From assembly GCF_040712315.1 (NCBI RefSeq), contig NC_134023.1, forward strand, positions 65,921,257 through 65,985,256: a stretch of DNA of 64,000 bases, given 5' to 3'. The notes under the pieces are model-generated. The model ran no database searches. It was given only the letters and a program-made list of their open reading frames with translations, and was not told the origin of the DNA. Shown piece after piece: positions 11,665-23,086 of this stretch; the stretch's first letter is position 1; the number at the start of each line of letters is the position of its first letter. The DNA comes from Castanea sativa. Taxonomy: Eukaryota > Streptophyta > Magnoliopsida > Fagales > Fagaceae. The position numbers and the translations under genes were made by a program.

Positions 11665-12273
11665 GGGTATATTTGATAACTGTTTTTTTTCTTTATTTTC
11701 TATTTTCAAAAACAATTTTCTATTTTTGAAACTAAAAAACTTGTTTGGCAACCTAAAATGGATAGAAAACAAAAAATTGTGCTCAAATTTCAATTTGTGG
11801 TGGAAACTAAAAATATGCAAAGAGAAATGATATGTCCACAACATTTTTACAACAAATCCTAAGTGACAGGATGTTACTGGTTGTTATTGTTGGAGCAAAA
11901 AAGTAATCTTAGTGTTAGGTTCAAATTTGAACCAATAACAACTAACCACCTATGATTTGTTGTAAAAATGTTGTGGACGTAGCACCTCTCATATGCAAAA
12001 GGCTGTTTTCAGTTTCTTATTTTCAAAAGTTAATGAAAATATGCATTTAATTTAATGAATCTGTCTCATTTAATGAGTTAACATTAAAGTTCAAATCCTA
12101 ATAACAATATATTTTAGTATTTTCTATTTTTTTTCCTTCAAAAAACTATTTTTTTAATTTCAACTAACCAAACATGTTTTTTATTTCAAAAATACAAGAA
12201 AATTGTTTTTTCTTTATATTCCCAATAACAAGTTTTTGAAAATAGAAAACAAAAATTGTTACCAAACATAACC
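11665..12273. mobile_element. PIF/Harbinger-like MITE
   Basis: Flanked by a 3 bp TAA duplication (11662-11664 and 12274-12276). Terminal inverted repeats start GGGTATATTTGATAAC on the left and, as complement, GGTTATGTTTGGTAAC on the right, then run through a shared TTTTCTATTTTCAAAAAC-type stretch. 609 bp including a nested hAT-like MITE at 11821-11990. Non-coding. Confidence 0.7.
11821..11990. mobile_element. hAT-like MITE, copy 2, nested
   Basis: 170 bp with a perfect 8 bp duplication ATATGCAA at 11813-11820 and 11991-11998, the length typical of hAT elements. Ends are AGAGAAATGATATGTCCACA and the complement GAGAGGTGCTACGTCCACAA; both continue with ACATTTTTACAACAAATC. It sits inside the Harbinger-like element at 11665-12273, so it is younger. 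Confidence 0.82.
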
Positions 12274-14517
12274 TAACTATTGAATTGCATGTTTTATTAT
12301 ATCTTTCATGCTTGTAAAATTCCAAGAAAAAAAAAAACAAAAGTTATGTTATAAATCAAATGTTTAAATTTAGTTTTTGTGATCTAAAATTATGCATAGA
12401 AAATAAATTTATTGATCAACTAGTAAATAACATCCGATTTGAACAAAATTTGACATGTGTATTAAAAACATAAAAAACATGCAATCTTATGGTTATATTT
12501 TCAAAATTCACATCCAATAAAAAAATATAAAAAGAGTTTGAAAAACCCTATCCAAGCAGCCTAGTCATTTTTTTCTTGAAAGAATATGATCTCTGCGCTT
12601 AATTGGTTTCATATTTTCTTTTCTTAATGAAAGAAGAAAAAATTCGTAGCTACTGACTTAGAAGCTCCAAATTAAATTAAATTTATATAAAAGAGATAAC
12701 AAATTTTGTAATATTACAAATTTAATACCTATTTCTTATCGAACAAATTCTGTTTAAATATTTGTTGTACATTTTCTCATTTACATATTTGCATTCTTAC
12801 TGTATCTTCAAAGCCTTAACCAACTTATTTCAAACTAGTCACGTCGCATGAAAAGAAGAATACATATGATGCATCATACATACATAATTAATAAATAAAT
12901 AAATAAGTTAGAGATTTTGTATAAAAAAATAACTTACCAAATTTAATTATAATTTATTTAAAGAAATAAAATAAAATTTAAGCAGAATTAGTTTAGTGTT
13001 CAATTTCTATCCAAAAAAAAAAATCAACGTATTTTCATTAATTTAAACTTATCACAAATTTTTTATTCAACTAAAAAAAAAATTTATCAGTTGAATTAAT
13101 TAAAATTTGCAATAGATATTAAAGTTATTTTGGTGATATGTGAGAGTAAAAATAAGTTGGTCCAAAAAAAAAAAAGAGCAGAGAAAAGAGCAAAAAATGA
13201 TGACATAAATAGCAAGAAGTGTTTTGCAAGCAAACAAAGAAAACCACATCAAGTGTCAAAAGTCACACTTTGGAAACCGGAAAGAAATGAATGAAATATT
13301 ATTGTCCTATAGATCAAAAAATAAAAAAATGTTATTGTCCTAAAAAAAACTAATGAAATGGTAAAATTAACAAATAAAATACTAAATACATTGAAGTGGG
13401 TGATAGATGGTGACCAGAACACGTGAGCCATACACGTGGTTGGAGTTAGAGCAATCTAGCAAATTGTAACGTGTAAAAAGAAACCATGGACTACAGATTC
13501 ATAAGTAAAATACTGTAAAAAGGACAAAGAAGAAGAATGGCCATGCTAAATAGTGAGTCTAGTGATGACTGGCCATGCTTGCCACAAGAAACTATTGACA
13601 ATAAATTATTTAGGGATGATACATATTTAATTAATATGTATTAGTAATAAAAATTTAAATTTGAGAATTTGTATAAAATAACTAACCTAATTTAATCCAA
13701 ATTAATTTAATTTGGGGTTGCTTTCTATAAAGATAATAAGTTTTAATTTCTTTCTTAATAATTTGATAGTATGTACAATGGGGAACATACTATATCACTA
13801 ACTTACAAGGTTCTTCACCTGAATGAGTTATAAATAGCTTAAACAAACATAAATAACATTAGTCTATCAAATATCAAAAGAATGAAAATTAGAAAATCTT
13901 AAGCTAAACTATGGAAATTCAATCAAATGAATGCGATAGTCATAATTAAAAGAGGTCTCTCCCTCTTTTTTTTTTTTTTTAATTTTTTATGCTAAGTAAA
14001 GAGTGAGGTTATTAATGATTTTTTTTATTTTGTTTTAGAGATAATTACAACATGTTATAAACTCTGCAACTTGAACCATTTTCTTTTAAATACTAAGAAA
14101 AGAGTGAGGTATGAATTAATCCAAACTCGATAGTAGCTTTTAAACTTATTACAGATCTTTTATTTAATTATAAAAAACTTTATCAATTGAATTAACTGAA
14201 TCTCACAATAAATAATTAAAATTATTTTGGTGGTAGGTGGGAGTAAAAATAAGTTGGTCCCAAAAAAAAAAAAAAAGAGCAGAGTAAAGAGCAATAAATG
14301 ATAATATAAATAGCAAGAAATGTTTTGCAAGCAAACAAAGAAAACCACATCAAGTGGGTGATTGATGGTGGCCAGAACACATGAGCCACAGACGTGGTAG
14401 GAATTAGAGTAATTAGCAAATTGTAACGTGTGAGAAGAAACCATGGACTTAGAGGTTCATAAGCAAAAAACTGTAAGGAAGAAGAAGAAGAAGAAGAAGA
14501 AGAACCATACCGAACCT
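12274..14517. other. Spacer with an internal direct duplication
   Basis: About 13000-13540 and 14150-14500 are direct copies (landmarks TAGCAAGAAGTGTTTTGCAA / TAGCAAGAAATGTTTTGCAA, AAACCACATCAAGTG, GTGACCAGAACACGTGAGCC / GTGGCCAGAACACATGAGCC). The left copy carries about 145 extra bases after ATCAAGTG. A (GAA)n tract is at about 14478-14505. The right copy leads directly into the NLR-C leader. No gene seen. Confidence 0.6.
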
Positions 14518-14805
14518 CTAGCTTTCTTCTCGCCCTTTTAGCCTTCCTTTTCACTCTCTAGCATATTGAAGCAGTTCAAGCTCTGACCCTTCAGCTTTTT
14601 TCTTGCTCTTTTAGCCTTCCTTCTCACTCTCTAGCATATTGAAACACTTCAAGCTCTCACCCTGTAGCTTTCTTCTCGCTCTTTTAGCCTATCTTTCACT
14701 CGCTAGAAAGTATTCCATTCACACTCTAGCAATGAAGCACTTGAAGCCCACCATCTCTAGCTTCTCTCTCGCTCTTTTAGCCTTCCTTTCTCTCACTACG
14801 AACAA
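14518..14805 (+). repeat. Tandem leader repeat of NLR-C, with an upstream ORF
   Basis: Four imperfect units start at about 14518, 14591, 14665 and 14758 (73, 74 and 93 base spacing). An ATG at 14732 opens a frame that begins MKHLKPTISSFSLALLAFLS, overlaps the NLR-C start codon in another frame and ends at 14845. Its start looks like a secretory signal peptide. The homologous position has no ATG in NLR-A or NLR-B. Confidence 0.65.
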
Positions 14806-14958
14806 ATGGCTGAAGCAATCCTCTGCGGTGTTGCACAGACCATAATCGAAAATTTGGGCTCAGGTGCTTTTGAAAAGATTGTGTCACTATGGAATGTTAA
14901 AGATGACCTTGAAAGCATCAAGAACAGTGTGTCCAGAATACAAGCTATCCTTCTGGAT
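14806..14958 (+). pseudogene. NLR-C: truncated NLR relic (N-terminal coiled-coil start only)
   Basis: The first 51 codons match NLR-A almost residue for residue (MAEAILCGVAQTIIENLGSG..., then DDLESIKNSVSRIQAILLD). Homology stops abruptly after 14958. The following sequence TATTTAACACTG is unrelated, and the frame closes at 15012. The leader upstream is complete, so the relic lost everything 3' of the first coiled-coil segment. No NB or LRR sequence is found before 28.8 kb. Confidence 0.9.
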
Positions 14959-15247
14959 TATTTAACACTGTTTATAATCCAAAAATCAAATAAAAAAATT
15001 ATACTAGAATGATAACATGGAAAAAATATGGGGTTCCAAGAACTTACATGACAACCTTAAAAGAAGTAAATAAAAAAATAACTTTTTAACAAAATTAAAA
15101 AAAAAAAAAAACTTTCATTTTATATAAAATAGTAAAAAAATAGAAAAGAAAAGGTTATTATATATATTATTGATAAGGTAAACTTAGTTAAGTATGGATA
15201 TTGTCTATAATGTATTATGCACTTTTATGATAAATTTGATTAAATTG

Positions 15248-15407
15248 TTTTTTTTTTTTATACAAGATAAAAATTATACTTTAGTTTAATCTAAGTCTAT
15301 ATGTGTGTGAAACTTCCTCCTAGAGACTTGAACCCCGACTTGCCTCTCACACTCTTATAAGCATTTAAACTTGTAGAATGACCATCACGCTAAGGGAGCG
15401 CAATGAT
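15248..15407 (-). mobile_element. tRNA-derived SINE
   Basis: Read on the minus strand: a box A-like TAGCGTGATGGTCA, a box B-like GGGTTCAAGTCTC, and a run of A at the 3' end (poly-T on the plus strand near 15248). It is flanked by a 13 bp target duplication with one mismatch, TTTGATTAAATTG (15235-15247) and TTTGATTGAATTG (15408-15420). Non-autonomous; would depend on LINE enzymes. Confidence 0.85.
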
Positions 15408-15420
15408 TTTGATTGAATTG

Positions 15421-16728
15421 AAACCTTTGATGATTGTTAGGTCCATTAACGAGTAATGAAGTACATTTTTGAGGTTAAAGATTTTTTTATTGCAGTGTAT
15501 TTTTAGAGAGTTGAGCAACCCTTAGTCAAAAGAATATTATTTTTATTATCTCTTACTACTTCTCAATAAAGTGGGATCCACTAGATTCCTCAGTTTTAAG
15601 TGTTTATTTATTATGGTCCTCTAGACTTTATTATGCGGCAGTCGTTTCTATTAGAACATATTTGTACGACAAGTAGTCTTGGTTAAGTGCTGTAACAATT
15701 ATTTGAAGTAGTGGACAAGTGTATAGTTTTGATTGGGTATTAGATAAGTTAGTCTGTTTTTAACATATGATAGCAGTTGTAGGCTCTATTTTTTCCCGCC
15801 ATGCTCTGTTTCTCATATAAGAACATAACAGAGATGTTGTAATTATAACTAACAAGCTTAATACCCAAATCAATCTAAGAGATTTTTCCTCTCAAAAACT
15901 CTGTGATTGAGTTTCAACTTTCAACAAAATGTGTACCCACTAAAGAAATGGCTCACCCATTCAGATTCGATTAGAAATGTCAGAATTATCAGACCCATCT
16001 TTCTTATGGAAGTTTCAAATTTCCATGCAGGTAGTGAGAGGGGGGAAAAATGTGTATTTGTTCAATAGTCAATGAATAGATTGAAACATGAATTTAATTA
16101 GAGGTTTCTACACGAATTGGACTTCTCACACAACATATTCAAGCAGGGTCCCAAGCCCAATGAAGCCCATAGATTTATTTATTACAAAATGTGTTCAAGA
16201 ACCATTAAATGCTTTGAAAGTTTGAAACCCATAAAATCCTGCTAGACACAACGACCTTTATGACCCATAATTTTTTAAGCTCTCTAATGACTTATCCTCC
16301 GTGCCATAGACCAAGCCCATGTGGTTTGGAAGGTGCATGTTTTTGAGGAAGGTTCAGCAGTTCTGTTAGTGAAATTCACAAGGTTTTTTTTTATTGCAGA
16401 GACTTCACCTTTAAATGTTGACAATAGTGAATTTTATTAATGATACAGAGGTGATGTGTTGTGTAAAATGTGTCACAACTACATGATGCTCGACATACAC
16501 GTATTGATTTCTATGCCATTTGACTTTAGTAAATCAGTGTAATTTTTTTTTTTTTTTGGGTGATTGTATGTGTTAATTCGAAGTTTTGAATTGATGGAGA
16601 ATGATTCTCATCCAAAAGAAAATGATGGAGATGATTGTGATACTGTTTGTTCTAGTTGATGTTATATGTACATACCATTTATATCATTGCTGACTTTTCT
16701 TCTTCAAGGAACGTGATCCCTGCACTTA
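15421..16728. other. Spacer including an LTR-like block copy
   Basis: About 15620-15930 is a copy of the upstream LTR-like block described at 1950, here with a longer downstream end (CTCAAAAACTCTGTGATTGA before TTTCAACTTTCAACAAAATG). 16110-16360 matches the downstream spacer near 8760-9010. No gene seen. Confidence 0.55.
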
Positions 16729-17229
16729 TGGCTTGTTTGGAAGTTTAGAGAGGGAGGAGAGTAGAGGAGAGGGGAGTAGTGGGGAGGAGAGTAGAGTAAA
16801 ATGATTACCCTCCACCTTGTTTGGATGTTTTTAAAATTAGTAAAGGGGAAGGGAGTAATTAGCCCTTCCCCTTGTTTGGATGTTTTTAAAATTTAGATAG
16901 AAAGGAGAGGAAGTGATTAAATAGAAAAATTTACCCATATTTGAAAATAAATTGCAACATTGGTCTATGATTAATTGGTTTGTAATTTTGTTGATTTAAA
17001 AAGGGTAAATTGGAGAATTCATTTAGTCAATAATTTATCTACTCTACTCTCCCTCCAAATGTCTCCAATTTGGGAGAATTAAAAATGAGGGGTTAGAGGT
17101 AGTTGAAACCCCCCCAAACCCCTCCAAATCTCTCCCCCTCCTTTCTTAAAAAACTTCCAAACAAGGGATTTAAATTACTCTCTCCCTCTACTCTACTCTC
17201 CCTCCTTTTTTAAACATCCAAACAAGCCA
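16729..17229. mobile_element. Tourist-like (PIF/Harbinger) MITE
   Basis: Terminal inverted repeats TGGCTTGTTTGGAAGTTTA and complement TGGCTTGTTTGGATGTTTA, flanked by a TTA duplication (16726-16728 and 17230-17232). The paralogous spacer near 54254 reads CTGCACTTGGTTTCAT without the insertion and serves as an empty site. Inside, a CTTGTTTGGATGTTTTTAAA motif recurs twice, showing partial duplication of the terminal region. Non-coding. Confidence 0.87.
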
Positions 17230-17882
17230 TTAGTTTCATCTTTTCTTTTCTTTAATGAAAGATGAAAATTCGTAGCTAATTACTCCGACCTTCTAAATTA
17301 AATTAAATTTATGTAAAGAGGTAAAAAAAAAAATTCGTAACATTACAAATTTAATACCTGTTTCTTATCAAACAAATTAAATACAAATTTTCTCTTTAAA
17401 TATTTGTTGTGCATTTCCCCATTTACATATTTGCATGCTTTCTATATTATATAACATTTTGCATTTATTATCAAGCCAAACTTAAACATTTTATATTCAT
17501 TGTCAAGCCTATTTTAAACACTTACTACTTGATAAAAGTTGACTCATTCACGGTCTTTTTTCAAGTTTACATGAGAATAAAACTAGTTATACTTGTCTTT
17601 TCTCTTTCGTTATTATTAATTTACTGTCTATTTTGTTAGAAACAATGAGATGTGTAGTTGGAGTGAAAATAACTAGTTAAGCGTTAGAATTTTGATGGAT
17701 GTGATGTATGATACATAGTTAATTACTTAGGATGGTGTTTAGTGGAGCACAAATATATATCATAATAAATGGTGTAATCATGTAAAGAATGGCAAGAGGT
17801 CTATGTTCAAATGGTGCTCAAGACTTTGGTGCAATGGTAAATAAAAATAAAGCTATGTTCAACGATCATTGCTGTCACACAC
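17230..17882. other. Spacer left of the copia array
   Basis: Matches 27050-27770 closely, which lets insertions in either copy be recognised. The last five bases, CACAC (17878-17882), are the probable copia target duplication. No gene seen. Confidence 0.6.
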
Positions 17883-18319
17883 TGTTGTGTAGATAGCACC
17901 CCAGGACTCAAATCAATAACAATAAATAAGCAAAAATTAAATAACAAGCACACACAATGAACACAAGAATTTACGTGGTTCGACAAACTGTCTATCTCCA
18001 TGGTGACGACAGAAAAATTTCACCATAAAAATAGGGAGATACAATAGTGCATAAGAACACTCTCAAGAAACCCAAATCTCAATTACACCCTAGCACTCTC
18101 TCACAAATAAGAATAGAAGCTAACTACCTCTCTAATTCTTTAGTTTCTTATGTGGCTATAGCCTACTAGATTATTCAAATTCTCCTATTGCCGTAACTAA
18201 TAACATATATATAGGGATATATGTTGGGTCGGCTACCTTGGACTCCTAATACAACAAGTATTTGGTAAACTTGTGTTGACTTGGGCTTGGCAGTACAAGC
18301 CACACGGCCCACATCAACA
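17883..18319 (-). repeat. Copia LTR1 (3' LTR of the array)
   Basis: 437 bp, starting TGTTGTGTAG and ending CACATCAACA on the plus strand. A purine-rich tract (complement of TTCTCCACCTTGGC, 18321-18334) lies just inside and fits the polypurine tract. It is the most diverged of the three LTRs in its left part. Confidence 0.9.
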
Positions 18320-18834
18320 ATTCTCCACCTTGGCTTGAATTGATCAAGCTACACGAGCAAACTCCTCCATCGCCTCCCCCTTAGCCCTTAAGGGCTTACA
18401 AGCTGCAAACATCAACCGAGTCCAAGTAGCTCTTAAACTTATCTATTGGAACTAACTTTGTCAACATACTAAAGGATTCCTAAGTCTTATTCTTTTGTAG
18501 TGACCCCATCTCTTCTACATCTCTGTAAAACAATGGATCTCCATTGCTAGTTATGAGAGCAAAGCTAACTATGTCTTCAAAGCCATATCTTTATGGTGCT
18601 TTGTGAACCCCTTCTCTCTAACTTAGCAATTGAATAAGGTTTTTCTTGTTGTTGCTGTGGATCAATCTCAACATCACCCTTATCACTGGGTGAATTATTT
18701 TCTTCAAACTCCACCTCAACAGTTAATTTCTCATGTGGACTATCATCACAAGTCTCTGCTTCATTTTATTTCAACATAAAGGCTTCATCAAATATGACAT
18801 CTCTGCTAGTCACCGTTTTCTTTGAGATTGGATC
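18320..18834 (-). pseudogene. Copia A: fused remnant of RT start and RNase H end
   Basis: On the minus strand the linker after integrase (DVIFDEAFMLK-like) runs into a segment matching the start of copia RT, then jumps to a tail with SMLTKLVPIDKFKSYLD, which resembles the C-terminal MLTK segment of copia RNase H. The catalytic core (YVDD and RNase H acidic residues) is missing. Several stops are present. Confidence 0.7.
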
Positions 18835-19623
18835 CTAAAGCCTGTAGCCTTTAACACCTTTTTCAAAACCAAGAAATGCGCATTTTCTTAACTTCGAATC
18901 CAATTTAGAACACTCTCCACTCTGCACATGCACATAAGCTGCACAACCAAAGATTTTTAAACTCGAATAATCAACTGATCTACCTGACCAAACCTCTTCT
19001 GGAATCTTGATATCTATGGCTGATGATGGAGATCTATTAATAATAAAGCTTGTTGTATTAACTGTCTCTGCCCAAAACACCTTAGGCAACCCTACATTTA
19101 ATCTCATGCATCTAGCTCTTTTTGCTAAGGTTCTGTTCATTCTCCCTTCAACCCCATTTTGCTATGGAGTTCCTTTAACTGTGAAGTGAAGAGTAATGTC
19201 TTCTAATTCACAAAATCTTATGAATTCTTTATCTCTATATTCTAGTCCATTATATGTTCTAAGGTATTTTATTTTTCTGCCAGTCTGATTCTCAACCTGT
19301 GCTTTCCACTTTTTAAATATGCCAAACATATCAAACTTATGCTTCATAAAATAAATCCATACCTTTCTAGAGTAGTCATCAATGAAACTGATGAAATACT
19401 GAGCACCGCTATGAGAAGAAACTGATACTGGACCCCAAACATCTGAATGAATGTAGTCAAAAGCACCCTTACTTCTATGAGAGTCTATCTTAAAACTGAC
19501 TCTATGCTGCTTCCCATACACACAATACTTGCAGAAGTCTATCTTACATGTCTTCACCTCTTTCAATAAATTTCTCTTATGCAACTCTAACAAACCATGT
19601 TCACCAATATAAGCAAGTCTCAT
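18835..19623 (-). pseudogene. Copia A: integrase, inactive
   Basis: GAG-pre-integrase and rve domains. The zinc-binding segment keeps CKYCVYGKQHRVSF, but the first His region reads MRLAYIG, where copia normally has H. The catalytic core keeps HSDVWGP and FIDDYSRKVWIY; the second catalytic position reads LRTYNG (D replaced by Y), and the conserved Glu region reads EGRMNRT instead of AERMNRT. A stop after KGTP near 19160 splits the frame. DNA-integration activity is not expected. Confidence 0.85.
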
Positions 19624-20668
19624 ATGCCATAATTTTGTGTTGTCAGTGACTCAGTGCTGGACTCCACTGGAGTGGTGACTGCAACTCTTCCTACAACTAT
19701 GTTTCCAATCAATTTGTCAAACCAATCTTTCTTTGGAGTCATATGATATGAGCATGCTGAATCTAAAACCCAAGATTCCAATAGAAAATTGTTACCTGAT
19801 GAAACTGAAAGTAAATTTGCACCAACTTCATTGTCATCTGATGTTTCTTCAAAAACACTAGCTGATTCTAGAGGCTTGTTTCCATTCTTCTTCTCCTCTA
19901 AATGCTCTTTCAACTCTTTACACTGATTCTTGTAGTGCCATTTCTTGTGATAATAAAAGCACTCTACATCTTTCTTTGCACGTGATTTAGACTGTGATCT
20001 GTTCTTGTTGGAGTTCCGTCCTCTTGACCTGCTTCTACCCCTATTGCTTGACTCAAACTTTACAATAAGTCCATCAGCCTGAGAACCATCACCATCTTGA
20101 TTGATCTTTATGTGTGACAAGAGAGCACTAGTCACCTCCTTGAGTACTATAGTCTCTTTCCCATCAACGTAGTCACTAGATAATCAAAAGAAGTAGGAAA
20201 CAACGCTAATAAAAGTAATCCCTTATCTTCGTCCTTATAATTCACCCCAAAACTTGACAGTTTGGTGTTCAACATGTTAAACGTGTTGATATGTTCCAAC
20301 AAATCTGAACCCTCCTTCATATGCAAACTATACAATTGCTTCTTCACGTACAACTTGTTCGTCAGATTCTTTCTCATATAAAGACCTTCTAGTTTTTCCC
20401 AAACCTCCTTTGCAGTCTTTGCTTCTAGGATGTTGTGAATAACCTCATTACCTAAGTTAAGACGAATAGCGCTAGCTGCTTTCTCATCCATCTCTACCCA
20501 TTCTACATCCTTCATCGTTTCTGGTTTCTTCTCCTTCCCAAGCAATGCCTTATGAACTCCTTGCTGAATTAGGAGATCCTTCATCCGCCTTTGCCAAAGA
20601 GAAAAATTCCTCTTACCACAAAACTTCTCTACATCATACTTTGTGCTTGATATCTTTATTGTATTCAA
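19620..20668 (-). pseudogene. Copia A: gag and protease start, broken
   Basis: Gag (UBN2-like) starts at 20668 (MNTIKISSTKYDVEKFCGK) and is shifted out of frame near 20159, where copy A has four bases fewer than copy B. It resumes as 20135-19620 with a basic Ser/Arg stretch, a zinc knuckle damaged in one position (CFYYHKK where copy B has CFYCHKK) and the protease active-site region WVLDSACSYHM. About 270 bases between protease and integrase are deleted relative to copy B, at a TGT/TGT micro-repeat. Confidence 0.85.
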
Positions 20669-20688
20669 AAAGATTGAATCCTAACTTA

Positions 20689-20700
20689 GCTCTAATACCA
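20689..20700 (-). other. Primer-binding site of copia A
   Basis: Minus strand TGGTATTAGAGC, one mismatch from the initiator tRNA-Met site TGGTATCAGAGC that is usual for copia elements, two bases inside LTR2. Copia B has the same site at 23788-23799. Confidence 0.85.
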
Positions 20701-20702
20701 CT

Positions 20703-21144
20703 TGTTGTGCAGATAGCACCCCAAGACTCAAATTAATAACAGTAAATAAGCGAAAATTAAATAACAAGCACACACAATAAACACAAGAATTTACGTGGTT
20801 CGACAAACTGCCTACCTCCACGGCGACGACGGAGAAATTTCACTATAAAAATAATGAGATACAATAGTGCATAAGAACACTCTCAAGAAACCCAAATCTC
20901 AATTACACCCTATCACTCTCTCACAAAAATAATAAGAATAGAAGTTGACTGCCTCTCTAATTCTTTATTTTCTTATGCGGCTATAGCCTACTAAATTATT
21001 CAAATTCTCCTATTGCCGTAACTAATAACATATATATAGGGATATATGTTGGGTCGACTACCTTGGACTCCTAATAAAACAAGTATTTGGTAAACTTGTG
21101 TTGACTTGGGCTTGGCAGTACAAGCCACACGGCCCACATCAACA
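20703..21144 (-). repeat. Copia LTR2 (shared middle LTR, hybrid)
   Basis: 442 bp. Its left part carries the variants of LTR3 (for example TGTTGTGCAG, CCAAGACTC, AATAATAAG). Its right part, after about 20985, carries those of LTR1 (TACTA..ATTATTCAAA, TATAGGGATAT, GGCAGTACAAG). It acts as 3' LTR of copy B and 5' LTR of copy A. Confidence 0.85.
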
Positions 21145-21660
21145 ATTCTCCACCTTGGCTTAAATTGATTAAGCTACACGAGCAAACTCCTCCATCGCCT
21201 CCCCTTTAGCCCTTAAGGGCTTACAAGCTACAAACACCAACCAAGTTCAAGTAGCTCTTGAACTTATCTATTGGAACTGACTTTGTCAACATACTAGAGG
21301 ATTCCTAAGTCTTATTCTTCTGTAGTGACCCCATCTCTTCTACATCCCTGTAAGACAATGGATCTCTACTGCTGGTTATAAGAGCAAAGCTAATTATGTC
21401 TTCAAAGCCATATCTTTGTGATGCTTTGTGAACCCCTTCTCTCTACCTTTAGCAATTGAATAAGGCTTTTCTTGTTGCCGCTGTGGATCAATCTCAACAT
21501 CACCCTTATCACTGGGTGAACTATTCTCGTCAAACTCCACCTCAACAGTTAATTTCTCATGTGGACTATCATCACAAGTCTCTGCTTCATTTTATTTCAA
21601 CATAAAGGCTTCATCAAATATGACATCTCTGCTAGTCATCGTTTTCTTTGAGATTGGATC
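21145..21660 (-). pseudogene. Copia B: fused remnant of RT start and RNase H end
   Basis: Same structure and same deletion junction as 18320-18834: an RT-start-like segment (GFEDIISFALITSSGDPLSY) followed within a few residues by the MLTKSVPIDKFKSYL tail. RT and RNase H catalytic cores are absent. Confidence 0.7.
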
Positions 21661-22449
21661 CTAAAACCTGTAGCCTTTAACACCTTTTTCAAAACCAAGA
21701 AATGCGCATTTTCTTAACTTAGAATCCAATTTAGAACACTCTCCACTCTGCACATGCACAAAAGCTGCACAACCAAAGATTTTTAAACTCGAATAATCAA
21801 CTGGTCTACCTGACCAAACCTCTTCTGGAATCTTGATATCTATGGCTAATGATGGAGATCTATTAATAATGAAGCTCGTTGTATTAACTGTCTCTGCCCA
21901 AAACACCTTAGGCAACCCTACATTTAATCTCATGCATCTAGCTCTTTCTGCTAAGGTTCTGTTCATTCTCCCTGCAACCCCATTTTGCTGTGGAGTTCCT
22001 TTAACTGTGAAGTGAAGAGTAATGTCTTCTAATTCACAAAATCTTATGAATTCTTTATCTCTATATTCTAGTCCATTATATGTTCTAAGGTATTTTAGTT
22101 TTCTGCCAGTCTGATTCTCAACCTATGCTTTCCACTTTTTAAATATGCCAAACACATCAGACTTATGCTTCATAAAATAAATCCATACCTTTCTAGAGTA
22201 GTCATCAATGAAACTGATGAAATATTGAGCACTGCTATGAGAAGAAACTGATACTGGACCCCAAACATCTGAATGAATGTAGTCAAGAACACCCTTACTT
22301 GTATGAGAGCCAATCTTAAAACTGACTCTATGCTGCTTCCCATACACACAATACTTGCAGAAGTCTATCTTGCATGTCTTCACCTCCTTCAATAAATTTC
22401 TCTTATGCAACTCTAACAAACCACGTTCACTAATATAGCCAAGTCTCAT
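21661..22449 (-). pseudogene. Copia B: integrase, inactive
   Basis: Equivalent to the copy A integrase. It shares the H to Y change (MRLGYIS), the D to Y change at LRTYNG and the loss of Glu (AGRMNRT). An additional stop follows KKWKA near 22123, whereas the stop after KGTP seen in copy A is absent (GTPQQNG is intact). Confidence 0.85.
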
Positions 22450-22534
22450 ATGCCATAATTTTGTGTCGTCAGTGACTCGGTGCTGGACTCCACTAGAGTG
22501 GTGACTACAACTCTTCCTACAACTGTGTTCCCAA

Positions 22535-23008
22535 TCAATCTGTAAAAGTGCTTACTTTATGTCCCTTCATTACCATCAAAGCACATTTGGTAATCTTCAT
22601 GATTCCACCCTTTGATGAGTATGAATAGCCCAAATCATCCAATACTCCTAAAGAAATTAAATTTTTTCTAAGATCTGGAACATGTTTGACATTATTAAGA
22701 ACTCTCACAACTCTTTCAAACATCTTGATCTTCACGGTACCAATCCCAATAACTAGACATGTAGCACCATTACCCATTTGGACCATAACTCCATTGTAAG
22801 GCTAATACGTGTCAAACCAATCTTTCTTTGGAATCATATGATATGAGCATGCTGAATCTAAAACCCAAGATTCCAATAGAAAATTGTTACCTGATGAAAC
22901 TGAAACTAAATTTGCACCAACTTCATTATCATTTGATGTTTCTTCAGAAACACTAGTTGATTCTAGGGGCTTTTCTCCATTCTTCTTCTCCTCTAAATGC
23001 TCTTTCAA
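22535..23008 (-). pseudogene. Copia B: protease region, split
   Basis: The protease active-site region WVLDSACSYHM lies at the end of the 23008-22802 frame. The remainder (GNGATCLVIGIGTVKI..., then VPDLRKNLISLG) lies in 22786-22535, separated by a stop. The second segment is the part deleted in copy A. Confidence 0.8.
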
Positions 23009-23086
23009 CCCTTTACACTAATTCTTGTAGTGCCATTTCTTGTGACAATAAAAGCACTCTACATCTTTCTTTGCACGTGATTTAGA

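Noticed and set aside
14639..14845. 68-residue frame in the NLR-C leader as a secreted peptide gene
   Set aside because: Its 5' part has no ATG and is a leader repeat; only the portion from 14732 could be an upstream ORF, so it is reported as a leader property, not as a gene.
17409..17639. Hydrophobic 76-residue frame
   Set aside because: AT-rich spacer; the paralogue at 27060-27190 does not keep the frame.
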